This document shows, piece after piece, positions 1 to 7,397 of a DNA stretch of 10,319 nt. Origin of the DNA: Bacteroidia bacterium. GTDB lineage: Bacteria; Bacteroidota; Bacteroidia; Bacteroidales; GCA-2748055. The DNA is taken from NCBI GenBank assembly GCA_030596245.1, contig JAUVKN010000129.1:1-10319 (forward strand), given 5' to 3'. How positions within the stretch are numbered: position 1 is the stretch's first letter; each line of letters opens with the position of its first letter. Below the pieces are notes generated by a model, which saw only the letters and a program-made list of their open reading frames with translations, did not search any database and was not told the DNA's origin. The position numbers and the translations under genes were made by a program.

Positions 1-1876
1 GGAGATCCCGGGGATCCGCATCAGGGTTGATCCTGATTGATATGGATCTGATCCTATCCTGGTATGCGGTGAGTACGAGGGGTTCAACCTGTCGGGCAGC
101 AGATTGATACAGAAAGTTTTCCACCACGCCAACCACCTCGAGAGGGTCTTCATGCATCAGCACTGATTCACCGACAATCTCCTTAGGGGTGCTATTCAAC
201 ATGACAACTGCTGCTTCATTCAGGATTACTCCCTTCCTGTCCGCTATTCTTTCAGGATCAAGAAACCTTCCGTGTACAAGGTGAAATTGATACAGGTTGC
301 AAAGTCCCGGTTGAATCCGGTATTCGGAAATACTTTTGCTTTGATTGAGACGATCACCAAACATTCTGATACCCTGACCACTGTACCCCGCTCCAATGGT
401 GTGGACAGAAGCAGCCACCTCTTCAACCCCGCGAATGTTCCAAAGCCTGTCCCGCAAAGCCGGATAATTTTCCGTAAGCCGTTCATTCAGATTATAGAGC
501 ATTATAATGCCATCCGGGTTATAACCTGGCGATAGGTTTTTCAGGTAACGGGTCTGGGTATTAATTCCCATAAGGGTTGCAAGCAGGAAGATGGCAACAG
601 AGATTTGGAAAATGCTGACCAAACTGAGTAGTGTTTTTTTATCTAACGCCGGATTCACCCTGCCAAGAATCAGGGGGATGGGTTCTGCTTTACTCAAAAG
701 CAGAGCTGGATAGAAGCCAGAAAGTATGATGGTTGCCAGGTAAACCGCCATCAATACCAGGTAGAGTCCGGGTGAACGGGTAATCTCCGTAAACGAATCA
801 CGCTGCATGATCCTTCCAAATTCAGGTATAAGAAACAGAGCAAATAAGGCTGCCATTATGAAGGCTATGGTAACAACCACCGTTGTTTCAAAGTAAAACT
901 GATTGATCAAACGCTTTCGATCTGCACCGTTTACCTTTCTGATGCCGATCTCTTTGGACCGTTTTGCTCCATTCAGGATATAGAGATTAATGAAATTTGA
1001 GAGTGCCAGGACCATCACTGTAATGGCAATGATAAGCATGATCATAATGTTTTTCATGCTTCCGGGGGGAGTCAAGTCCCAGGTGACACTGGAATGCAGA
1101 TGCAGCTCTTCTAATGGTTCTGTATTTGAGTCAAACGAGGAGTTTTCAAAACTGGAAAATCCTTCTGAAAGCATCCTGTTATTTTCATCGCAAATTGTTT
1201 TCAGCACTGGTTGGGGATCGACACCCTTCTTCAGGAGGTAATAAGAGAAAAATTCCAGTCCCCCGAGTCGCTCCAGGTTTGGTACAGAGATCATTGGCAT
1301 CAGCATATCGAACCGGAAATGTGTATTGGGCGGGACATTCTCAACGACGGCAGTCACCGTATAAGTCTCATTTTCCATCTCAAATGTCTCACCAATGGCC
1401 TGAATAGTACCAAAAATCCGAATGGCAATTTTTTCCGTTAGTACTACTGCACCGGGTTCCGAAAGAGAATACTCAGGAATGCCTTCCAAAAACTTCAGAT
1501 CAAAGAGTTGGAAGAATTCCGAATCTGCAAATAGCAATTGGAGGTCTTTATACCTGTTTTCCCCATTGGAGACTTCACGCCCCCATCCCCTGTATATCTG
1601 GACTGCTGACTCAATACCGGCCACTTGAACAGGAATATCGGTATAGGCTTCCCTGAGATTGATGGGCATAATCTCTTTTTCTCCTTCATCGATCCAGATG
1701 GAATTGAGCCTGAAGATGCGTTCTGATTTGGAAAAATGCCTGTCAAAGCTCAACTCAAATTGGATAAAGACAGTTAATAGGATGGAAGCCGCCAATCCAA
1801 GCGAGAGGCCGGTCATATTGGTAATCAGCGATAATGAATCACGTTTAATGATTCGAAAAACGTTAGCCAGGGTCAC
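1..1876 (-). CDS. ABC transporter permease, MacB/FtsX type (3' end outside window)
   Basis: This is an inner-membrane permease subunit of the MacB-like ABC transporter class. I translated the reverse strand line by line and found no stop from the start to the window edge, so about 625 residues are visible. Family members are near 800, so the last FtsX domain (about 170 residues) is cut off. From the N-terminus: a membrane segment at about 17-35, a MacB-type periplasmic domain, an FtsX core with the signature KEIGIRKVNGA at 308-318, the SGFYPA motif at 386-391, a further membrane segment near 412-425, and the start of a second periplasmic domain with LNEAAV. The GTG start at 1876 is chosen because it overlaps the stop of the upstream small ORF (GTGA) and has AAGGA six bases before it. 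No ATPase partner is in the window and the substrate is unknown. Family assignment is firm; function beyond transport is not. Confidence 0.93.
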   Translation of the reverse strand, partial: MTLANVFRIIKRDSLSLITNMTGLSLGLAASILLTVFIQFELSFDRHFSKSERIFRLNSIWIDEGEKEIMPINLREAYTDIPVQVAGIESAVQIYRGWGREVSNGENRYKDLQLLFADSEFFQLFDLKFLEGIPEYSLSEPGAVVLTEKIAIRIFGTIQAIGETFEMENETYTVTAVVENVPPNTHFRFDMLMPMISVPNLERLGGLEFFSYYLLKKGVDPQPVLKTICDENNRMLSEGFSSFENSSFDSNTEPLEELHLHSSVTWDLTPPGSMKNIMIMLIIAITVMVLALSNFINLYILNGAKRSKEIGIRKVNGADRKRLINQFYFETTVVVTIAFIMAALFALFLIPEFGRIMQRDSFTEITRSPGLYLVLMAVYLATIILSGFYPALLLSKAEPIPLILGRVNPALDKKTLLSLVSIFQISVAIFLLATLMGINTQTRYLKNLSPGYNPDGIIMLYNLNERLTENYPALRDRLWNIRGVEEVAASVHTIGAGYSGQGIRMFGDRLNQSKSISEYRIQPGLCNLYQFHLVHGRFLDPERIADRKGVILNEAAVVMLNSTPKEIVGESVLMHEDPLEVVGVVENFLYQSAARQVEPLVLTAYQDRIRSISIRINPDADPRDL

Positions 1877-2043
1877 AGTTTTTCCTTCTTTGGTTTTACG
1901 ATCAATTCTGTGCCGCATCCGGGACAAACATAGATCTCACAGCCCGTGCAGGCAAAGCAATTACTGCAGCTGCGGAACAGGTTGTCTCTCTCTATTGACA
2001 AACCGCAGTTATGGCATATGATAAACTGAATCAGTTTGTTCAA
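1873..2043 (-). CDS. Small Cys-rich zinc-ribbon-like protein (56 codons, TTG start)
   Basis: I do not recognise a named family. The ORF encodes about 56 residues with eight cysteines in four CxxC pairs: C10/C13, C26/C29, C32/C35 and C40/C43. Glycine follows the first and last pairs (CHNCG, CPGCG), as in zinc knuckles, so two structural zinc sites are the simplest reading. The tail is basic (VKPKKEKL). There is no membrane segment or signal peptide, so it is probably cytoplasmic. The frame has no ATG or GTG; the only sensible start is TTG 2043, two bases after the peptidase stop, and an in-frame stop lies at 2082-2080. Its own stop overlaps the permease GTG start. Tight packing and the Cys pattern argue that it is real. 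The run C26-C35 is spaced CxxCxxCxxC, so an Fe-S cluster is a weaker alternative to zinc. Confidence 0.68.
   Translation of the reverse strand: MNKLIQFIICHNCGLSIERDNLFRSCSNCFACTGCEIYVCPGCGTELIVKPKKEKL
1883..1887 (-). promoter_or_regulatory. Ribosome binding site for the GTG-started permease
   Basis: AAGGA on the minus strand lies six bases before GTG 1876, inside the end of the Cys-rich ORF. It decides the start: the in-frame ATG at 1918 has no such site and would overlap the upstream ORF by 46 bases. Shine-Dalgarno sites are otherwise scarce in this window, so it probably serves reinitiation after termination at TGA 1875-1873. Confidence 0.55.
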
Positions 2044-2045
2044 AG

Positions 2046-3692
2046 CTACCGGCTGTTGCTGTATTTGATAATAAGCCTGTCATGCAGCTTGTTGTATATC
2101 CCTAATATCTCCTCCATGTTGGCCTGTGTGTAATCTGTAAGGTATTCCAGGGCTTTGTCAGGATCCTTTTTATAGAGTGCCAGCGCATTGGAATCGATGC
2201 TGTCGCGTTCAGAAAAGAGACGCTCCTCAAATGGATTCCTGACCGCCCACACATCTTTTACCGCTTCCTGCCATTTCAGGTAGAGGAGGTTGTCCACAAA
2301 ATCGATGGCCCAACAGGCCGATTGATTGCTGTAAGTGATGGGATCGAAGTTCTTATAGCAGGTGGCAATTTCTTGTGTACCCGCGTAAATAGGCACATAT
2401 GGACTGGTATATGCATTGTCAAGGAATACCCAGTATATACCTCCAATTGGATCTGGCAGCCAGTCACGCAACTGGGCGATCATCCCATAAAAACCCTGGG
2501 GCCGCGCCACATTCCTCCGATTGTTGATATCCAGCAGCTCCCTCATATCTTTGCTTGGAAATGGGGTGGCCAGTGGACTCTTCTTCATACCCCCTTCTCC
2601 ATCAGGAACGTACCAGTCAAAATCCTCCGTTTTGTCGTAGATGGTACCTTCGAAGGTTGAACGCTGAAATGCCATCACATGCTGAATGGATATTTTTTGT
2701 TCGGGCTTTACCGAAGTGGGGTAGATGGACAGAGGTTCCACATATTGGATGTACTGGTTGTATCCCATCATGTGCCCGTCTTCCAGGCTCCTTTTGGGCC
2801 AGTCTGCGTAACCGGGAGCATAGGTGCTGTAAAAAAGCCATAACCTGCTGGTGGCCCACTCCCTGCTGATGGGAGCATAGACCTCCTGCCAAATGAAGGG
2901 TTTAGATCCTTTGGGATCGAACCATCCCATGTCAATGGCATGCTGTTTATGGTTAGGAGAGACCATGAAGTTTTCTGTGTCTTTCTCATCCACCTCCTTG
3001 ATCGTACTCCAGTTTGCAACTACCAGCGCATGATCTTCGGGTACACGCTGAGCCACCCAAATGGCTCCCGGTTTGCCGCTTTCCGGTTCCCAATCCGATC
3101 CTACACTGAGTACTTCAAAGATCCAGATCTCTTTGGTGTCACCGATCACCAGGGTTTCTGATTCACCCACACAGGAGGGGAGGAATCCATATTTACTCAT
3201 CAGGTGTCCAATAAATGCTGTGGCTTCCCGGGCTGTTTTATAACGTTGCAATGCGAATACCTGTGCCTGCTCAACAGTTATGATCTGTTTACAGACAGCC
3301 ATATCTACTTTTAGTTCCTCACGCTGACTGGTGGTGCTTTCAGCCATGGCCAGCTGGTGTTCATTCATATGGGAGTATGCCGAATGGAAATAGGTAAAGG
3401 TCTCTTCCACCTGTGGAATAGTTCCAATCACATCTCCAAAATCATTTAGTGGACGGTGAATATCCTGAATACCCCAGTACACGGGGGCCATTTCTCCTTT
3501 TTTGAAGGATTGGCCATGCACCACCCTGATCCTGCAGTCAGCCCCGCAGTCGGTATGGGAAATGATCACCGATCCGTCGGCTGATGCCTTTTTACCCACT
3601 GCAATGATGGTACAGGGATATAGGTTTACCGAAAACAGCAATAGAACCGGAATCACAGCTGCTTTCAGGAAAGTATAGAAGAATTTTTTCAT
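2046..3692 (-). CDS. Exported dipeptidase, peptidase family C69
   Basis: This is a C69 (PepD-like) N-terminal-nucleophile dipeptidase of 548 residues, a normal length for Bacteroidota homologues. The N-terminus is a signal peptide: KK at 2-3 and a hydrophobic core at about 11-22. It is followed directly by C27 in PCTIIAVGKKASADGS, the family's start motif, in which the cysteine becomes the catalytic N-terminal residue after processing. LYPC is not a lipobox, so C27 is read as the nucleophile and not as a lipidation site. Other family features are MNEHQLAMAEST near 109-120 and the GES...IGDTKEIWIFEV block at 176-194. The enzyme is expected to act in the periplasm on dipeptides, feeding amino-acid uptake. 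It is first in a tight run with the Cys-rich ORF and the permease. Family assignment is strong; substrate preference is not visible. Confidence 0.95.
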   Translation of the reverse strand: MKKFFYTFLKAAVIPVLLLFSVNLYPCTIIAVGKKASADGSVIISHTDCGADCRIRVVHGQSFKKGEMAPVYWGIQDIHRPLNDFGDVIGTIPQVEETFTYFHSAYSHMNEHQLAMAESTTSQREELKVDMAVCKQIITVEQAQVFALQRYKTAREATAFIGHLMSKYGFLPSCVGESETLVIGDTKEIWIFEVLSVGSDWEPESGKPGAIWVAQRVPEDHALVVANWSTIKEVDEKDTENFMVSPNHKQHAIDMGWFDPKGSKPFIWQEVYAPISREWATSRLWLFYSTYAPGYADWPKRSLEDGHMMGYNQYIQYVEPLSIYPTSVKPEQKISIQHVMAFQRSTFEGTIYDKTEDFDWYVPDGEGGMKKSPLATPFPSKDMRELLDINNRRNVARPQGFYGMIAQLRDWLPDPIGGIYWVFLDNAYTSPYVPIYAGTQEIATCYKNFDPITYSNQSACWAIDFVDNLLYLKWQEAVKDVWAVRNPFEERLFSERDSIDSNALALYKKDPDKALEYLTDYTQANMEEILGIYNKLHDRLIIKYSNSR

Positions 3693-3695
3693 CTC

Positions 3696-3726
3696 AATTG
3701 GTATTTTTTTTATATTGGAACCAATT
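3696..3726. promoter_or_regulatory. Nested inverted repeats in the peptidase leader (possible operator)
   Basis: A perfect 12-base palindrome, ATTGGAACCAAT (3714-3725), sits 22 bases before the peptidase ATG. A second AATTGG at 3696-3701 can pair with the same CCAATT (3721-3726), giving two mutually exclusive hairpins separated by a T-rich run. This could be an operator or a leader switch; chance in AT-rich DNA is possible. No confident TAnnTTTG box was found here. Confidence 0.3.
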
Positions 3727-3747
3727 TAGGAACATTTCCTGAATTAC

Positions 3748-3786
3748 GCTTGCTAACCCTGAAGTTCTACTTCGGGGTTAGCAAGC
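3748..3786. repeat. Long perfect hairpin in divergent intergenic region
   Basis: A 17-base-pair stem (3748-3764 with 3770-3786; one T-G wobble) closes a five-base loop. The outer arm reads GCTTGCTAACCC and its complement. It lies between two divergent genes, so it terminates neither of them. An A/T-rich tract follows it on the plus strand, but no U-run of terminator type. It may be a dispersed palindromic element, a protein-binding site, or a 5' leader structure for either gene. Confidence 0.75.
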
Positions 3787-3814
3787 ACAAATAAAATAAT
3801 ATATTAATCGATGA

Positions 3815-3838
3815 TTCCCCGCAGCTTGCTGCGGGGAG
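3815..3838. repeat. GC-rich palindrome with CTTG loop
   Basis: CCCCGCAG and CTGCGGGG form a perfect 8-base-pair stem around the tetraloop CTTG (3817-3836), extendable by one T-A pair and one T-G wobble. It stands out as an almost pure G/C island in an A/T-rich gap, 28 bases downstream of the first hairpin and 54 bases before the permease ATG. Both hairpins contain GCTTGCT. This form is typical of short dispersed palindromes (REP-like); copy number cannot be seen from one window. Confidence 0.65.
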
Positions 3839-3891
3839 AGTCAATTACCACTTTCCTGGAGGAGATAGCCCGTTTCTTACATTGAGTTGTC

Positions 3892-6312
3892 ATGGTAAAG
3901 AATAACATTCTGATTGCACTTCGCAACGCCTGGAGAAACAAAGGCTATACACTTATCAATTTGCTTGGACTGGCCATTGGAATTGCCAGTTCGATCATTA
4001 TACTGCTGTTTGTTGTAGATGAATTAGGTTACGACCGGCACAACGAACATTTTAAGGATATATACCGAATCTGTATCCGCGGAAAGATCCAGGGCAATGA
4101 AATGGAGGCTGCCCTTTCCAATGCCCCCATGGGGGCTACACTTAAAAGTGATTTTCCTGAGGTTGAGGATTTTACCAGGTTATATACCTTCGATGGAGAT
4201 CCAATTGTGAAGTATGAGGACAAAGTATTCATCGAGGAGAACTTCTATTATGCAGATTCTACTTTTTTCGATCTATTTACGGCACCAGTAATTTATGGTA
4301 ATCCGGAAGAGATGCTGAACCGGCCCAATACTGTGGTTCTTACTGAAGATATTGCGAGAAAGTATTTTGGAAAGGAAGACCCGGTAGGTAAGATGGTGCA
4401 GGTAGGGCAGAGAGAGGAAAATTATGAGGTAACGGGCGTAATTGAAGGATTTCCCGAAAATTCACATTTTCGGTTTAATATGCTGGCTTCAATGACTTCA
4501 ATATACATTGCCGATCTTACCCATTGGCTCGGAAATAATAACTACACCTACATTTTGCTACAAGAGGGATTTGAGCCTGATGAACTGGTGGCAAAGTTTC
4601 CTCAATTGCTGGAAACACATATGGGACCTCAATTGGAAGAATTGCTCGGGATGACTCTGGAAGAGTTTTTTGCAACCGGGAATAAATATGGCTACTTTCT
4701 TCAACCACTGAAAGATATTCACCTGCAATCGGATCTTCAATTCGAGATTAATCCCGGCGGGAGCAGAACCTCTGTGATTATCTTTTCTGTAATCGCCATA
4801 TTCCTCATTATCATTGCCTCCATTAATTTTATGAATTTGGCCACTGCCAGTGCCGCCAAACGGGCAACGGAGGTAGGGATCCGAAAGGTGGCAGGAGCTG
4901 GAAAGCAGCGTCTTATATGGCAATTCCTGACAGAATCATTCCTTATCACCCTTCTCGCCCTTATTCTGGCAATTGTTCTGGTAGAGCTCTTTCTTCCCGG
5001 ATTTAACAACCTGGCGGGAAAGAGTTTGCAGCTCGGTTCTATTGGCATCTCTTATCTGATTATTGGACTGTTGTTGATAGGAATATTTGTGGGATTTGCA
5101 TCGGGGAGCTATCCGGCATTTTTTCTCTCCTCATTTAAACCAGTGGATGTGTTGAAAAGCGGAGCTATGAGAGGAACCAGGGGGTCCTATCTCAGGAATA
5201 TCCTGGTTACCTTCCAGTTCATTGTTACCATTGTCCTGTTTATATGTACTATTGTGGTAAACAGACAGATGAATTATATCCAGAAGAAAGACCTGGGATT
5301 TGATAAAGAAAACCTGTTGGTGATTGACAGAGCATATGTGCTTGGAGAACAGTTCGATGCCTTTCAACAGGAGTTGTTGAAAAATCCGACCATTTTACAG
5401 GTGAGTAGTTCAAGTGCGGTTCCCGGCGGTTTAATAGGAGACAATGCGTACCGCCCTGAAGGTGCAGGTAAGGATGAAACCCATGCCATTAATAATATTT
5501 TCGCTGATTGGCATTTTATGGAAACCTATGGACTGGAGCTCATTGAGGGCCGGTGGTTTCAGGAAGATAATCCTACCGATTCTTTTGCCCTTATCATCAA
5601 TGAGTCAGCTGTGAGGGCACTTGGATTTGAAGATCCACTTAACAAACGACTTTACACCTCACTTGGTGATGATAATGAAGCTTCCCAACCCATCATCGGG
5701 GTGATCAAAGACTTCAATTTCCAATCCCTCCACCAAGAGATCAGACCGCTGGTTATAAAGTTTGTCGGTGATAGAACCACCCAACTATCGGTCAGGATTA
5801 ACGGCAACCAAACTGGCAAAACACTTGAATTTATTGAAGACACCTGGAATTCCTTTATGGAAGAGCAGCCAATTCATATGACCTTCCTTGACGAAGACTT
5901 ATCAGCGTTGTATCAAAATGATGAAAAGAGTGCAACCGTATTCAGTATCTTTTCCATCCTGGCCATTTTTATTGCTTCCCTTGGTTTATTGGGCCTGGCC
6001 TCATTTTCAGCGGCACAGCGAACCAAGGAGGTGGGGATCAGGAAGGCCATGGGGGCATCCATCAGCAGTGTGCTGGTAACGTTATCCAGAGAATTTATCT
6101 GGTTGATCCTGTTTGCCACTCTGGCAGCCTGGCCTATTGGTTATTTCTTTATGAAAGACTGGCTTCAGGACTACCCGGACCGGGTAAGTCTTGAGCCAAT
6201 GATCTTTGTATTCAGCACCCTACTTGCTTTTATCGTTGCAGCCGTCACAGTTGTACTAAGGGTTTATCAGGCTGCCTCCTTGAATCCTGTTCGCTCTTTA
6301 CGTTATGAATAA
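3892..6312 (+). CDS. ABC transporter permease, MacB/FtsX type, complete
   Basis: This is a full-length 806-residue inner-membrane permease with the duplicated MacB_PCD plus FtsX layout. Visible parts: first transmembrane segment at about 20-43, periplasmic domain at about 50-285, FtsX core with membrane segments near 293-315, 346-368 and 385-405, signature TEVGIRKVAGA at 326-336, GSYPAFFLSSFKP at 405-417, membrane segment 435-456, second periplasmic domain about 460-675, and second FtsX core with membrane segments near 683-705, 734-754 and 769-790. The second signature, KEVGIRKAMGA, is at 712-722, and the end is NPVRSLRYE. ATG 3892 is the first start after an in-frame TGA. A GGAGGAG stretch lies 27 bases upstream, too far to be a normal ribosome site. 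Such permeases usually use a separate LolD/MacB-type ATPase, which is not present here. Substrate could be a peptide, lipoprotein or antimicrobial; sequence does not say. Confidence 0.96.
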   Translation: MVKNNILIALRNAWRNKGYTLINLLGLAIGIASSIIILLFVVDELGYDRHNEHFKDIYRICIRGKIQGNEMEAALSNAPMGATLKSDFPEVEDFTRLYTFDGDPIVKYEDKVFIEENFYYADSTFFDLFTAPVIYGNPEEMLNRPNTVVLTEDIARKYFGKEDPVGKMVQVGQREENYEVTGVIEGFPENSHFRFNMLASMTSIYIADLTHWLGNNNYTYILLQEGFEPDELVAKFPQLLETHMGPQLEELLGMTLEEFFATGNKYGYFLQPLKDIHLQSDLQFEINPGGSRTSVIIFSVIAIFLIIIASINFMNLATASAAKRATEVGIRKVAGAGKQRLIWQFLTESFLITLLALILAIVLVELFLPGFNNLAGKSLQLGSIGISYLIIGLLLIGIFVGFASGSYPAFFLSSFKPVDVLKSGAMRGTRGSYLRNILVTFQFIVTIVLFICTIVVNRQMNYIQKKDLGFDKENLLVIDRAYVLGEQFDAFQQELLKNPTILQVSSSSAVPGGLIGDNAYRPEGAGKDETHAINNIFADWHFMETYGLELIEGRWFQEDNPTDSFALIINESAVRALGFEDPLNKRLYTSLGDDNEASQPIIGVIKDFNFQSLHQEIRPLVIKFVGDRTTQLSVRINGNQTGKTLEFIEDTWNSFMEEQPIHMTFLDEDLSALYQNDEKSATVFSIFSILAIFIASLGLLGLASFSAAQRTKEVGIRKAMGASISSVLVTLSREFIWLILFATLAAWPIGYFFMKDWLQDYPDRVSLEPMIFVFSTLLAFIVAAVTVVLRVYQAASLNPVRSLRYE

Positions 6313-6333
6313 TATTATCTTACAAACTGAATT

Positions 6334-7392
6334 ATGACTGAAGCTTATCAGAAACTTGCCGATGAACTGGATCGGATCCCCAATGGTTTTCCAAGAACCA
6401 AAAGTGGTGTAGAGTTAAAACTGCTCGCCAAGCTATTCACAGAGGAGGAAGCCAGAATGGCCTCGTCCTTAAGTCTTGTATCACAGAGCATCCAGGAGAT
6501 TGCTGATAAAAACAACACCGGTGAACCAGAGGCAAAGTCTTTGCTGATTGGTATGGTAAAGAAGGGGCTCATCGACTTAAAGAGGGAGGAGGGTAAAGGC
6601 TTTGTGTTTCATCTGATCCCATTTGTTGTGGGTTTTTATGAACGTCAGAATGCAAAGATCGATAAAGAGTTTGCCGAACTATTTGAACAGTATTATCATG
6701 AAAGTTTTCACAGAACCATGCTGGCCGAACCGTCTGTTCACCGGATCATTCCACAGGAGCGTGTAATTCCAGTGGATATCGATGTGATGCCCTATGAGAA
6801 GGCCTCCACTTACCTGGATAAGGCCAAATCATGGGGAGTCCTGGATTGTATCTGCAGGGTGCAGAAGAGGCTCATTGGAGAGGGATGCGGTCATACAGTG
6901 GAGAATTGTCTGGTCTTCTCCCCAAAACCTGGAGCATTTGATAGAAACGAGGATATTAAAGCCCTTACCCGCGATCAGGCCCTTGATATCCTTACGGAAG
7001 CCAACCGTGAGGGATTGGTACACTCTGTGAACAATGCCCAGACAGAGGTCTATTATGTGTGCAATTGTTGCACCTGCTCGTGTGGAGTATTGCGGGGGAT
7101 GGTTGAATATGGAAGTGAGAATTCCATTGCCCGATCTGACTTCTATGCAACGGTGAGTGAGGATGAGTGTACAGGATGTGAAGCATGCATTGAGCGTTGT
7201 CAGTTTAACGCGATGACCATGGTGGATGGGATTTGCGTGATTGACAAAGTAAAATGTTATGGGTGTGGACTCTGTATCAGTGCCTGTGGATCGGAAGCCC
7301 TGAGGCTGGTTCAGAAAAGCCAGGAAGAACTTACACCGCCTCCGCTGGATGACGATGCGTGGAGAAAAAAGAGGGCAAAAGCAAGAATTTAA
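6334..7392 (+). CDS. Winged-helix/Cys-rich/2[4Fe-4S] ferredoxin-domain protein
   Basis: This 352-residue cytoplasmic iron-sulfur protein has no signal peptide or membrane segment. Residues about 1-95 look like a helix-turn-helix or winged-helix domain (basic PRTKSGVEL, then a helical run and KKGLIDLKREEGKGFVF). A conserved-looking IPFVVGFYE follows at 95-103. The middle has two Cys clusters: C172, C174, C185, C192, and C243, C245, C246, C248, C250. The C-terminus is a bacterial ferredoxin fold with C279/C282/C285/C289 and C308/C311/C314/C318, both CxxCxxCxxxC, so two [4Fe-4S] clusters are expected. The middle Cys sets may hold a third centre. The gene follows the permease by 21 bases and precedes the permease remnant by 5, so it is probably co-transcribed. 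Proteins of this build occur in anaerobes as uncharacterised 4Fe-4S proteins; a redox-sensing or electron-transfer role is inference. Confidence 0.9.
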   Translation: MTEAYQKLADELDRIPNGFPRTKSGVELKLLAKLFTEEEARMASSLSLVSQSIQEIADKNNTGEPEAKSLLIGMVKKGLIDLKREEGKGFVFHLIPFVVGFYERQNAKIDKEFAELFEQYYHESFHRTMLAEPSVHRIIPQERVIPVDIDVMPYEKASTYLDKAKSWGVLDCICRVQKRLIGEGCGHTVENCLVFSPKPGAFDRNEDIKALTRDQALDILTEANREGLVHSVNNAQTEVYYVCNCCTCSCGVLRGMVEYGSENSIARSDFYATVSEDECTGCEACIERCQFNAMTMVDGICVIDKVKCYGCGLCISACGSEALRLVQKSQEELTPPPLDDDAWRKKRAKARI

Positions 7393-7397
7393 ATGCG

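Noticed and set aside
1916..1918. ATG 1918 as the start of the left permease
   Set aside because: It would read 14 residues out of the coding sequence of the Cys-rich ORF; GTG 1876 has a ribosome site and the stop-start overlap.
990..2021. Several plus-strand ORFs of 68-120 codons (990-2021)
   Set aside because: They are antisense to the continuous minus-strand permease and Cys-rich ORF, show no family features and overlap one another.
2276..3243. Alternative-frame ORFs inside the C69 peptidase
   Set aside because: The peptidase frame is full length with clear motifs; the others are shadow frames.
3748..3786. Integron attC site
   Set aside because: The arm GTTAGCA does not fit GTTRRRY, there are no simple-site pairs of the right form, and no integrase or cassette array is present.
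3858..3864. GGAGGAG as the ribosome site of the complete permease
   Set aside because: It is 27 bases from ATG 3892 and no in-frame start exists between them because of a TGA just before the ATG.
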